A DNA stretch of 64,000 nt, from the NCBI GenBank assembly GCA_046347635.1, contig JAXMFT010000008.1, positions 171,496 through 235,495 of the forward strand, written 5' to 3'. The first letter of the stretch is position 1, and the number at the start of each line of letters is the position of its first letter. Positions 53,974 to 62,188 of this stretch are shown piece after piece. The translations under genes were made by a program, and so were the position numbers. The notes beneath the pieces are model-generated. The model saw only the letters and a program-made list of their open reading frames with translations, searched no databases and was not told where the DNA came from. This DNA is from JAGVSZ01 sp019137045 (GTDB lineage: Bacteria; Pseudomonadota; Gammaproteobacteria; Burkholderiales; SG8-39).

Positions 53974-54180
53974 ATGGCTACTGGCACCGTCAAGTTCTTC
54001 AACGCCACCAAGGGCTACGGCTTCATCCAGCCCGACGACGGCTCCAAGGACGTCTTCGTCCACATCTCCGCCGTCGAGCGCGCCGGGATGGGGACGCTGT
54101 CCGAGAAGCAGAAAGTCGCGTTCGACCTCCAGACGGGGCGCGACGGCCGCGTCTCGGCGGTCAACCTGAAGCCGGTTTGA
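53974..54180 (+). CDS. Cold-shock domain protein, CspA family
   Basis: This 68-residue protein has both RNA-binding motifs, KGYGFI and DVFVHISAVE, and starts MATGTVKFFNATKGYGFIQPDDGSKDVFVH. The AGGAGGAA ribosome binding site is strong. CspA proteins bind single-stranded nucleic acid and melt RNA structure. The infA gene lies 94 bp downstream, an order often seen in betaproteobacteria. Confidence 0.96.
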   Translation: MATGTVKFFNATKGYGFIQPDDGSKDVFVHISAVERAGMGTLSEKQKVAFDLQTGRDGRVSAVNLKPV

Positions 54181-54274
54181 CGCCCTCCCGGACGGCGGGC
54201 GCCCGCCTGCGTCCCCGCTTTGGCCGCCGGCCCCCGCGTGCGCGCGGCGCCCGCGCGCGCGCGCGAGGGTTCTG

Positions 54275-54541
54275 ATGCCCAAGGAAGAACTGATCGAGAT
54301 GGAAGGGACGGTGACCGAGGTGTTTCCGGACACCCGGTTCCGCGTCACGCTCTCCAACGGCAGCGAGGTGATCGCGTACGCCTCGGGCAAGATCCGCAAG
54401 CACCGCATCCGCATCCTGGCCGGCGACAAGGTGACGCTGGAGATGTCGCCGTACGACCTCACCAAAGGCCGCATCAACTTCCGCCACAAGGACGAGCGGG
54501 CGGGGCCGCCGGTCGCGCCCCCGCCGCGCCGCCGGCGCTGA
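54275..54541 (+). CDS. infA: Translation initiation factor IF-1
   Basis: IF-1 of 88 residues: MPKEELIEMEGTVTEVFPDTRFRVTLSNGSEVIAYASGKIRKHRIRILAGDKVTLEMSPYDLTKGRINFRHK, the S1-like OB fold, followed by a non-conserved Pro/Arg tail (AGPPVAPPPRRRR) longer than usual. The EVIAY and LTKGRI motifs place it with the betaproteobacterial infA that is located apart from the rpl operon. The GGTTCTG upstream is a weak ribosome binding site. Confidence 0.95.
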   Translation: MPKEELIEMEGTVTEVFPDTRFRVTLSNGSEVIAYASGKIRKHRIRILAGDKVTLEMSPYDLTKGRINFRHKDERAGPPVAPPPRRRR

Positions 54542-54578
54542 AGCCGGCCGTCGCGGCCGCGTTCGACCAGGGTCGCGG

Positions 54579-56714
54579 TCAGTCCGTCGCCGCGATCCGC
54601 TCGGGCGTGATCGGCAGGTCGCGCACGCGCACGCCGAGCGCGTCGCGCACCGCGTTCGCGATCGCCGCCGCGGTCGGTCCCTGCGCGGCCTCGCCGGCGC
54701 CGACCCACGGGGCGTCCTCCGGGCACGCCACGATCTCCACCTCCACCGCGGGCACCTCGCTGAACCCGAGGATCGGATAGTCCTCCCACGAGGCGCTCGT
54801 GATGCGCGTGCGGTCGAAACGCACCGCCTCCTTGAGCGTCCAGCTCGCCGCCTGGATCGCTCCGCCCTCGGCCTGGTTCGCCACGCCGTCCGGGTTGACC
54901 ACCTGTCCGACGTCGATCGCAACGACGAGGCGCTGCACGCGGATCTCGCGCGCGGCCTCGATCTCGGCGACGACGGCGCAGTACGCGCCGAGGTTCTTGT
55001 ACCGGGCGAAGCCGATGCCGTGACCGCAGTGCTCGCGTCGCCGTCGTGCCGCCCAGCCGGCGCGCCGCGCGGCCGCCTCGATGACGGCGTGCGCCCGCGC
55101 ATCGGTCAGGTGGCGCAGGCGCCAGGCGACCGGGTCCTCGTCGCGCGCGCGCGCGAGGTCGTCCACGAACGACTCGATCGCGAACACGTTCGCGAACGCG
55201 CCGAGGGACCGCAGCGCGGACGCGCGCAGCGGCATCGACAGGACGCGGTGGTGGACGACCCGCAGCGCGGGGAAGCCGTAGAGCGGGCGCGCGTTGCGCT
55301 CGGCGCCGCCCGCCGGGAGCGGCGGGTCGATCGCGAGGACCGGCTCGAAGGGGCGCTCGAGGTGAAAGGCGGCGAGCAGCGTGGGCGTCGCGGCCCGGCC
55401 CGGACGGGTGCTGTGGCCGTTGCTCCAGAGCTCGTGCCGCCACGCCAGCACCTCGCCGCCGGCGTCGACGTCCGCCTCGAGCGCGATCGCCATCGCCGGG
55501 CCGAGCGGCGCCCACGCCAGCTCGTCGGCGCGCGACCACACGACCCGCACCGGGCGCTCGCCCGCGGCGCGCGCGAGCAGCGCGGCATCGAGCGCCACGT
55601 CGTCCGCGCCGTTGTGGCCGTAGCACCCCGCGCCCTCGACGTGGGACACGTCGATGCGCTCGGCGGCCAGCCCCAGCGTCAGCGCGAGGTCGGCGCGGAG
55701 GTTGTAGATGCCCTGGCTGTGGCACCAGACCTGCAGCCGGCCGTCGCGCCAGTGCGCGAGCGCGCACGACGGGCCGATCGAGGCGTGCGCCAGGTAGGGC
55801 CGCGAGAAGCGCGCGCGGAGCGTGCGCGCCGGGGTCGCTGCGCCCGCGGCGGCGTGCTCGGCGACGACCTTCGACTCGACCGGCTGCGCCTGCAGCCAGT
55901 CGGCGAGGGCGTGCGCGTCGGGAAGCGTCGCGGGCTCGCTCCAGCTAGCGCCCGCCCGCAGCCGCTCGAGCGCTTTCACCGCGACCTCCTCGCGCTCGGC
56001 GAGCACGCCGAGGAAGCTCCCGTCCCGGACGACGACCGCGCCCAGCGCGCGCGCTTGCGCGTCGTCGAGCGCGCGCAGCGCCGCGGCCGGCGACGGCGGT
56101 CGCAGTACGCGCCCGTGCAGCATGCCGGGGAACTCGAGGTCGTGCACGAAGCGCGGGCGGCCGAACGCCTTGTCCGGAAGGTCGAGCCGCAGCGCGTTCG
56201 AACCGACGAACCGGTGGGTGGACTTCGGCGCCACGCGCGCGGTCGCCTCGCGGTCGAGCAGCCGCTCGTCGGCGAGCGCCCAGTAGCTCGTGTGCGCCCC
56301 CCCGACGGCGACGATCTCGCCGTCGATCACCTGGAGGCGCTCGACCGGCTTGCCCAGGCGCGCCGCGGCGGCCTCGAGGTAGAGCGCGCGCGCTTCGGCG
56401 CACGCGTAGCGCAGGGCGGTGCCCGACTGCTGCACCGACAGGCTGCCCGAGGTCACCGCCTCGTCCGGGCTCGACGCCGTGCTCGCGGGGACCATCCGCA
56501 CCCGCGCCGGGGCGACGTCGAGCTCGTCGGCGACGATCTGGGCGAGCGCGGTCGCGATGCCCTGGCCGAGCTCCACTTTCCCCGAGCGCACTTCGACCAG
56601 TCCCTCGGGCAGGAAGCGCAGCCACTGGCCGAGGCGGCGGTTGGCGTTCAGGCTGCCCGGGAGCTGCGGCCGTTCGTCCGGGCCGCCGCCGGCGCGGCGG
56701 AGCGGCCCGGTCAT
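54579..56714 (-). CDS. Molybdenum hydroxylase large subunit, isoquinoline oxidoreductase beta-like
   Basis: The subunit is 711 residues from ATG 56714. Xanthine dehydrogenase-family patterns are present: GKVELGQGIATALAQIVADELDV, ASSPDEAVTSGSLSVQQSG, and the C-terminal GHGIGFARYKNLGAYCAVVAEIEA and VVAIDVGQVVNPDGVANQAEGGAIQAASW, with the catalytic Glu context near LGFSEVPAVEVEIV. No Tat signal is visible, so it may be exported with its partner or cytoplasmic. It pairs with the 2Fe-2S subunit (four-base overlap). The substrate is probably an aldehyde or N-heterocycle. Confidence 0.88.
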   Translation of the reverse strand: MTGPLRRAGGGPDERPQLPGSLNANRRLGQWLRFLPEGLVEVRSGKVELGQGIATALAQIVADELDVAPARVRMVPASTASSPDEAVTSGSLSVQQSGTALRYACAEARALYLEAAAARLGKPVERLQVIDGEIVAVGGAHTSYWALADERLLDREATARVAPKSTHRFVGSNALRLDLPDKAFGRPRFVHDLEFPGMLHGRVLRPPSPAAALRALDDAQARALGAVVVRDGSFLGVLAEREEVAVKALERLRAGASWSEPATLPDAHALADWLQAQPVESKVVAEHAAAGAATPARTLRARFSRPYLAHASIGPSCALAHWRDGRLQVWCHSQGIYNLRADLALTLGLAAERIDVSHVEGAGCYGHNGADDVALDAALLARAAGERPVRVVWSRADELAWAPLGPAMAIALEADVDAGGEVLAWRHELWSNGHSTRPGRAATPTLLAAFHLERPFEPVLAIDPPLPAGGAERNARPLYGFPALRVVHHRVLSMPLRASALRSLGAFANVFAIESFVDDLARARDEDPVAWRLRHLTDARAHAVIEAAARRAGWAARRRREHCGHGIGFARYKNLGAYCAVVAEIEAAREIRVQRLVVAIDVGQVVNPDGVANQAEGGAIQAASWTLKEAVRFDRTRITSASWEDYPILGFSEVPAVEVEIVACPEDAPWVGAGEAAQGPTAAAIANAVRDALGVRVRDLPITPERIAATD

Positions 56715-57178
56715 TCCGCGCCGCCGTGGGCCGCGCGCACGACGGCGCGCACGAGCCGGTTGTGCGATCCGCAGCGGCAGAGGTTGCGATCGAGCGCGGC
56801 GCGCACTTCGGCTTCGGTCGGCGCCGCGTTTGCGGCGAGGAGCGCGGCGGCGCTGACGAGGATTCCCGACAGGCAGTAGCCGCACTGCGCCGCCTGCTCG
56901 TCGATCACCGCGCGCTGCAGCGGATGCGGGGCCTCGGGCGAGCCGAGACCCTCGAGCGTCACGATCCTCCGTCCGGCCGCGGCCCACAGCGGCGTGTCGC
57001 ACGAGGCGACCGCGCGACCGTCGATCAGGACGAAGCAGGCCCCGCACCGACCGCTGCCGCAGCCGAAGCGGGCGGCCTTCAGGCCGAGGTCGTTGCGCAG
57101 CACGTAGAGGAGCGGCGTGTCCTCGGCGGCGTCGACTGCGCGCTCCGTCCCGTTGACGTCGAGTCGGATGGTGGGCAT
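56711..57178 (-). CDS. Molybdenum hydroxylase small subunit with two [2Fe-2S] clusters
   Basis: This encodes 155 residues from ATG 57178. The plant-type [2Fe-2S] motif is FGCGSGRCGACFVLIDG with Cys in VASCDTPLW; the second cluster domain has QCGYCLSGILVSAAALL and LCRCGSHNRLV. It passes electrons from the molybdenum subunit. Starts MPTIRLDVNGTERAVDAAEDTPLLYVLRNDLGLK, a normal N-terminus without signal peptide. Confidence 0.93.
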   Translation of the reverse strand: MPTIRLDVNGTERAVDAAEDTPLLYVLRNDLGLKAARFGCGSGRCGACFVLIDGRAVASCDTPLWAAAGRRIVTLEGLGSPEAPHPLQRAVIDEQAAQCGYCLSGILVSAAALLAANAAPTEAEVRAALDRNLCRCGSHNRLVRAVVRAAHGGAE

Positions 57179-57463
57179 CAGGCCGGGGGCGCATTCCGGC
57201 GCCGTCGGGCGGGCGGCCCGGCGCCCGCGCGCCGCGCCTGGGCGGTCGGGCGCGCGCAATCGCGTGCCCCGGCGAGGTGTCGGTCCGATGCCGCCGGCGC
57301 CACGCCGGCCGGCCCCATGACCCGATCGAACATCGACTCCACCTGGCCTTCGATCCCGTCGCCGTGCGCACTCGCCCGCGCCGAGGCGGCGCGGATCCGC
57401 GGCCGGTTGTAGCACGATTGATGCTACGCTCGCCACCGTTCTGCGCCGCCAGGGAGCCGACCC

Positions 57464-57808
57464 ATGCTCGGTCCGCACCGCATCGTGAGGCACGAGTTTC
57501 CGTGGGGCGAGATCGAGTGGCTCGCCGGCGCCGAGGTCGGGAACAGCGCGGAGCTCGCGCTCGCGCGCCTGCGCGTGGCGCCGGGCAGGGGGGGCGAGAC
57601 GCACGTCCATCGCAACTGCGAGGAGTCGATCTACGTCGTCGCGGGCGAGGTCGAGTGCGCGATCGGCGACCGCCACGTGCGCCTGTCGCCCGGCGCCTGC
57701 GCCGTCGTGCCGCGCGGGGTGGCGCACGCCATCCGCGGCGTGGGCGCGTCGCCCGCCGAGCTGCTGCTCGGCTACTCTTCCTCCGCGCGCGACTACGCGT
57801 TGGCGTGA
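57464..57808 (+). CDS. Small cupin-domain protein
   Basis: The protein is 114 residues with the cupin motifs GETHVHRNCEESIYVVAGEVEC and VPRGVAHAIRGVG, which hold a single metal-binding site (His-x-His ... Glu, His). Start ATG 57464 follows a GGGAG site. Cupins of this size are dioxygenases, isomerases or sensors; no specific function can be assigned. Confidence 0.85.
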   Translation: MLGPHRIVRHEFPWGEIEWLAGAEVGNSAELALARLRVAPGRGGETHVHRNCEESIYVVAGEVECAIGDRHVRLSPGACAVVPRGVAHAIRGVGASPAELLLGYSSSARDYALA

Positions 57809-57863
57809 TCGGGGGCGCCGCTTCCCGGTGCCGCCGATGCAGGATCACCAGGAGGGCAGGACG

Positions 57864-58562
57864 ATGATCAGGGTTCGTTCGGGGTTGCTCGCGCTCGCGG
57901 TCGCCGCGGCGGGCTGCGCCGCCACCGCCACCACCGAGCCCTCGCCGTTCCTCGGGCGCGCGATCGCCTACCGGAGCGCGCCCGACGGAAGCGGGGCGCT
58001 CGTCTATCGCAAGCCCGGGTTCGAACCCGGCGACGGCGCGCGCTACAAGCGCTTCATGATCGACCCGGTCCTCGTCTGGTACAGCCCGGAGTCGAGCTAC
58101 AAGGGGATCTTTCCGGACGAGCTGAAGGCGATCACCGACTACTTTCGCACGACGACCGTCGCCCACCTCCAGGACCGGTACCCGGTCGTCGCCGAGCCCG
58201 GGCCCGACGTCGTGCGCATCCGGGCCGCGATCGTCGACCTGCACCGGGAGAACCCGATCCACCTGTACCAGTTCACGCCGGTCGGCATCGTCTTCTCCGG
58301 CGTGAAGGCGGCGGCGGGGCTGGACGAGATCACGCGCGCGCGCGTCGCGGCCGGGAACAGCTACATCATCGCCGCCACGATCGAGGTGGGCTTCTTCGAC
58401 AGCACGACGAACGAGCTGCTCGGCGCCTACCGCGACAGCACGCGCGCGAGCCCGGCGCGCCGCGAGGCGGGCGGCGCGACGTGGGGCCAGGTGAAGGCGG
58501 GGCTCGACGCGTGGGCGCAGAAGCTGCGCGCGCGCGTCGACGAGGCGCAAGCGGGACGTTGA
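57864..58562 (+). CDS. DUF3313-like lipoprotein
   Basis: The product is 232 residues. ATG 57864 is chosen for its GGAGGG ribosome binding site and because it gives a lipoprotein signal (ALAVAAAGC lipobox). The mature part matches the DUF3313 pattern: FMIDPVLVWYSPESSYKGIFPDELKAITDYFRTTTVAHLQDRYPVV and VRIRAAIVDLHRENP, IEVGFFDSTTNELLGAYRDSTRA. Members are outer-membrane or periplasmic lipoproteins of unknown function. Confidence 0.8.
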   Translation: MIRVRSGLLALAVAAAGCAATATTEPSPFLGRAIAYRSAPDGSGALVYRKPGFEPGDGARYKRFMIDPVLVWYSPESSYKGIFPDELKAITDYFRTTTVAHLQDRYPVVAEPGPDVVRIRAAIVDLHRENPIHLYQFTPVGIVFSGVKAAAGLDEITRARVAAGNSYIIAATIEVGFFDSTTNELLGAYRDSTRASPARREAGGATWGQVKAGLDAWAQKLRARVDEAQAGR

Positions 58563-58665
58563 TGCGGGGTCGTCCGCGCCGAATCCGGCGCGCGGTCGCG
58601 CGGTCGCGCGCGTCCGCACCGTTGCGCGCGCGCCACGATCCGACCCCGAAGGGCGAAATTAGTCG

Positions 58666-58694
58666 TTGTTTTTTTCAAAGAACGGTGATATAGA
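58666..58694 (+). promoter_or_regulatory. Strong extended -10 promoter of the small basic peptide gene
   Basis: TTGTTT (58666-58671), a 17-bp spacer with an extended TG (58686-58687), and TATAGA (58689-58694) match sigma70 consensus well. It lies in an AT-rich island of about 40 bp in GC-rich DNA, 45 bases before the ATG at 58739. Confidence 0.7.
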
Positions 58695-58738
58695 ACGAGC
58701 GCGCGCCGCACTGGGCGCGTTACTTCAAGGAGAATTGC

Positions 58739-58786
58739 ATGGCTGCGAAGAAGAAAGCCGCAAAGAAGAAGGCGAAGAAGCGCTAA
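58739..58786 (+). CDS. Fifteen-residue Lys/Ala-rich basic peptide
   Basis: The open frame encodes MAAKKKAAKKKAKKR, nine of fifteen residues Lys or Arg. It has a strong ribosome binding site (AAGGAG, nine bases before the ATG), a near-consensus promoter at 58666-58694 and an intrinsic terminator at 58813-58848, so it forms a self-contained transcription unit of about 150 nt. The composition resembles the basic tails of histone H1-like and AlgP-like proteins, suggesting nucleic acid or ribosome binding. The transcript could also act as a small RNA. No family is recognised. Confidence 0.65.
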   Translation: MAAKKKAAKKKAKKR

Positions 58787-58812
58787 GCGCCACGCCAGCG
58801 TCTTGAGACGCG

Positions 58813-58848
58813 AACGGCCCGGGCTCCTGACCCGGGCCGTTTTCGTTT
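58813..58848 (+). terminator. Intrinsic terminator of the peptide gene
   Basis: A perfect 11-bp stem (AACGGCCCGGG / CCCGGGCCGTT) with a 7-base loop is followed by TTCGTTTG. It is the clearest Rho-independent terminator in the window. A small inverted repeat GCGTCTTGAGACGC (58799-58812) precedes it. Confidence 0.85.
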
Positions 58849-59030
58849 GTGGGCGCCGTGCGCGCTTGCCCGGGGCCGTGCGCGTGCGGCGCCCCGGTGA
58901 CCGCCCGTCCGGTCTCGAAGCCGGGCGCAGGTGGCTTCGTGGGAAGGCGGGCGTCGCGCCGCGGCGCCGGGCCGCGTTCGCGATCGGCTTCGCGGTAAGC
59001 TCTCGGCGCCGAAGGGAGCGGCGTGGCGCG

Positions 59031-60998
59031 ATGGCGTTGACCGAAGGCACCGTGCTCTGGACGCCGTCGCGCGCGCGCGCGGACGGCTCCGAGCTCGCCC
59101 GCTACATGCGCTGGCTGGCGGAGCGCCGCGGGGTGCGCTGCGACGACTACGCGCAGCTTCAGCGCTGGTCGGTGGAGCGCCTGGAGGACTTCTGGGCGTC
59201 GCTGTGGGAGTTCTGCGCGCTGCGGTCGTCCGCCCCGTACACCCGGGTGCTCGATGCGCGGCGCATGCCCGGGGCGCGCTGGTTCGAGGGCGCCCGACTC
59301 AACTACGCCGAGCACGCCTTCCGGCACGCCTCCGCGCGGCACCCCGCGATCGTCGCGCGATCGGAGGCGCGGCCCGCGCGCGAGGTGTCCTGGGCGGGGC
59401 TGGAGCGCGAGGTCGCGTCGCTCGCGGCGGGCCTGCGCGCGAGCGGGGTCGGCCCGGGCGACCGGGTGGTGTCCTACATGCCCAACATCCCCGAGACGAT
59501 CGCCGCGTTCCTGGCGACTGCCAGCCTGGGCGCGATCTGGTCGAGCTGCTCGCCCGACATGGGCAGCGGGGCGGTGCTCGACCGCTTCCGCCAGATCGAG
59601 CCGAAGGTGCTGTTCGCGGTGGACGGGTACCGTTACGGCGGCAAGGACTTCGATCGCCGCGCGGTGCTGGCCGAGATCGTGGCCCGGCTGCCGACCCTCG
59701 AGCGCGTGGTGCTGCTGCCCTACCTCGACCCGGCCGCGCGCGTGCCGGGCACGGTCGACTATGCGAGCCTCCTCGCAGCGGCCGCCCCGCTCGCGTTCGA
59801 GCAGGTCGCGTTCGACCACCCCCTCTGGATCGTGTACTCGTCGGGGACGACCGGCGTGCCCAAGGCGATCGTGCACGGGCACGGCGGGGTGGTGATCGAG
59901 CACCTGAAGACGCTGCTGCTGCACCAGGACATGCGCCCGGGCGATCGCTTCTTCTGGATGTCGAGCACCGGGTGGATCGTGTGGAACCTGCTCGCGAGCG
60001 GGCTCCTCGCGGGCTGCACGGTGGTGACCTTCGACGGCAACCCCGCCTGGCCGGACGCGGGCGAGATCTGGCGCGTGATCGCGGCCACGCGCACGCGCCA
60101 CTTCGGCTGCGGGGCGGCGCTGGTGGGCGGGGCGATGAAGGCGGGCATCGAGCCGGGGCGGCTCGCGGATCTCTCCGCGCTCGACGCGATCAGCGTCACC
60201 GGATCCCCGTTGAGCGTGGAGGCCTTCGACTGGCTCTATGCGAAGGTGAAGGGCGACTGGTGGGTGGCGCCGATCAGCGGCGGGACCGACATCGCCTGCG
60301 GCTTCGTCGCCGGCTGCCCGATCCTGCCGGTCACGGCCGGCGAGATGCAGGCGAAGTGCCTCGGGGTCGCGGTGGAGGCGTTCGACGACGCGGGGCATCC
60401 GCGCGTGGGGGAGGTCGGCGAGCTGGTCGTGACCGAGCCGATGCCCACGATGCCGCTGCGGTTCTGGAACGACCCGGGGGAGCGCCGTTACCGGGAGGCC
60501 TACTTCGAGCACTTTCCGGGCAAGTGGCGCCACGGCGACTGGATCCGCTTCACCGCGCGCGGCACGAGCGTGATCTACGGCCGCTCCGACACCACCATCA
60601 ACCGGCACGGGATCCGCATGGGCACGGCGGAGATCTACCGCGTGGTCGAGGAGCTGCCCGAGGTGCTCGACAGCCTGGTGGTCGACTGCGAGTTCCTCGG
60701 GCGCAGGTCGTTTCTGCCGCTCTTCGTCGTGCTGCGCCCCGGCTGCGCGCTCGACGACGCCCTCAAGACGCGGATCAAGGACCGGATCCGCGCCGCCGCC
60801 TCCGCGCGCCACGTCCCCGACGAGATTTACGCCATCGACGAGGTGCCGCGCACGCTCACCGGCAAGAAGATGGAGCTGCCGGTGCGCAAGCTCCTGCTCG
60901 GGATGCCGGTCGACACGGTGGCGAGCGCGGACGCGATGGCCAACCCCGGGAGCCTGGCGTTCTTCACCGCGCTCGCGCGGACGCTCGACGCGGGGTAG
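59031..60998 (+). CDS. Acetoacetyl-CoA synthetase
   Basis: The enzyme is 655 residues from ATG 59031. The N-terminus (GTVLWTPSRARADGSELARYMRWLAERRGV) and the phrase GARLNYAEHAFRH are typical of acetoacetate-CoA ligase; the AMP-binding loop is YSSGTTGVPKAIVHGHGG, the adenylate Asp lies in GDWIRFTARGTSVIYGRSDTTINRHGIRMG, and the C-terminal Lys in RTLTGKKMELPVRKLL. It activates acetoacetate, linking to PHA turnover and ketone metabolism. It stands alone; the nearby phaC suggests a role in polymer degradation. Confidence 0.95.
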   Translation: MALTEGTVLWTPSRARADGSELARYMRWLAERRGVRCDDYAQLQRWSVERLEDFWASLWEFCALRSSAPYTRVLDARRMPGARWFEGARLNYAEHAFRHASARHPAIVARSEARPAREVSWAGLEREVASLAAGLRASGVGPGDRVVSYMPNIPETIAAFLATASLGAIWSSCSPDMGSGAVLDRFRQIEPKVLFAVDGYRYGGKDFDRRAVLAEIVARLPTLERVVLLPYLDPAARVPGTVDYASLLAAAAPLAFEQVAFDHPLWIVYSSGTTGVPKAIVHGHGGVVIEHLKTLLLHQDMRPGDRFFWMSSTGWIVWNLLASGLLAGCTVVTFDGNPAWPDAGEIWRVIAATRTRHFGCGAALVGGAMKAGIEPGRLADLSALDAISVTGSPLSVEAFDWLYAKVKGDWWVAPISGGTDIACGFVAGCPILPVTAGEMQAKCLGVAVEAFDDAGHPRVGEVGELVVTEPMPTMPLRFWNDPGERRYREAYFEHFPGKWRHGDWIRFTARGTSVIYGRSDTTINRHGIRMGTAEIYRVVEELPEVLDSLVVDCEFLGRRSFLPLFVVLRPGCALDDALKTRIKDRIRAAASARHVPDEIYAIDEVPRTLTGKKMELPVRKLLLGMPVDTVASADAMANPGSLAFFTALARTLDAG

Positions 60999-61164
60999 GG
61001 CGGGCGCGGACGGCGGCGACCCGCCGCGGGACCGGCCGCGGACGCCGGCAGGCGACGGTGACTGTGGATGCGGTGTGGGAGGGCGGCCCGCGCTTCCTGG
61101 CGGTGCGGACCATCGAGGATGCGCCCGCGTGCGAGGCGGCGGTGCGATTCGATCCCGCGCCGCC

Positions 61165-61758
61165 CTAGACGCCCGAGGCCGACCGCCGCACCAGCTCCTC
61201 CCACATTCCGTCGGTCGACTTGCGGAAGACGAGGTCGACGTCGGCGTCGAGCACGAACCAGAACCCGCTCCTCACCTCCTGGTCGAGCTCGCCCGGCTGC
61301 CAGGCGACGAGGCCGGCGATGAAGCGCGCGTGCGCGGCGTCGTGCTCGATGATGCGGTCCACGGTCTCGGTGTCGCTCGCGAGGTACAGGTTGTCGAGCA
61401 GGGCCACCGAGCGCCCGCCCGGGCTGAGATCGCCGTGAACCAGCGCGAAGAGCGTGTTGGTGTAGACCGGGCCGCCGAGGTACACCGGATCGACCACCTT
61501 CTGCGAGGGTGCGTGGTCGGGGAAGAGCTTCCCGAGCGTGACCGGGGTCGGACGATTGATGATGAACCCGACGTGCTGGCCGTTCGCGATCGGGCGCGCG
61601 AACAGCACCGTGCGGCCGTAGAACTCGCGCATCTCGGGCTTGGCCACCAGCATCACCGGGCCGGCGAGGTCCGCGGCGCGGACCGCCGGGGTCGCGGCGA
61701 GCGCAGGCAGCATGCACGCGAGCGCCAGCGCGTAGAGGCGAACCAATCGGCTGCTCAT
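61165..61758 (-). CDS. YqgE/AlgH family protein with signal peptide
   Basis: The product is 197 residues. The YqgE/AlgH (UPF0301) core is clear: LAGPVMLVAKPEMREFYGRTVLFA, GFIINRPTPVTLGKLFP, VYLGGPVYTNTLFALVHGD. Unusually a signal peptide (LYALALACMLPALAATPAVRA) precedes it, so the protein should be exported, whereas ordinary YqgE is cytoplasmic and usually lies beside ruvX (yqgF). Here no ruvX is present. It is probably a paralogue with a periplasmic role. Confidence 0.85.
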   Translation of the reverse strand: MSSRLVRLYALALACMLPALAATPAVRAADLAGPVMLVAKPEMREFYGRTVLFARPIANGQHVGFIINRPTPVTLGKLFPDHAPSQKVVDPVYLGGPVYTNTLFALVHGDLSPGGRSVALLDNLYLASDTETVDRIIEHDAAHARFIAGLVAWQPGELDQEVRSGFWFVLDADVDLVFRKSTDGMWEELVRRSASGV

Positions 61759-62188
61759 GACACCTCTCCTTCCTCGGGCACGAACGTTCCTGCGCCGGCC
61801 GGTGGAGCGGATTGCGCCGCCTGGCCGGCGCCCACGCCTGCACTGCTTGCAAGATCCGCGCCGCGACCGCCGCCCGGCGGACGCGTGCGGAAACTAGTTC
61901 CGGTCCCTGCCCCGACGGCCGGCCGCTGGCGGGAAAATGCCGTGATTCGGGGCGGACGGGCCGGCAATAGTGCCGGTCGGCGCGTGCGGTCCGGACGGCG
62001 GCAGACGCCAGGCCGGGCCTGCCGCACCACCGCATGACGGCCGGACGGCGCCTGCGGCCGGAACGCCGGCGCGGCCGACCCGCGCCGTTCGCCCGGGGTG
62101 CGGGCCGGCGGGGGCTCGACTAGACTTCCGGCCACCAGACCACAGGGGGGAACGCGCCCGCACGCCGCGCGAGCGACCGGGCGCCACC
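61759..62188 (+). other. Divergent intergenic region, YqgE / patatin
   Basis: This 430-bp gap has no supported gene. It holds two sequences similar to the GGAAAC box: GGAAACTAGTTCC (61889, a near-perfect palindrome) and GGAAAATGCCGTGATTCGG (61932, close to the phaC box with one extra base). Neither has a -10 at the fixed 50-51 bp distance, so I do not call promoters here. Confidence 0.5.

Noticed and set aside
54194..54207. Palindrome GGCGGGCGCCCGCC between cspA and infA
   Set aside because: Perfect but without a loop or T-run; such palindromes are expected in DNA this GC-rich.
61058..61168. Possible 36-codon gene (GTG start, VTVDAVWEGGPRFLAV)
   Set aside because: It faintly resembles the start of an OsmC-like protein, but no ribosome binding site or continuation is seen and it ends in the YqgE gene. 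Probably noise or a tiny remnant.
61932..61951. GGAAAATGCCGTGATTCGG, similar to the phaC box
   Set aside because: It has one extra base and no -10 at the fixed distance; kept only as a note for a genome-wide scan.
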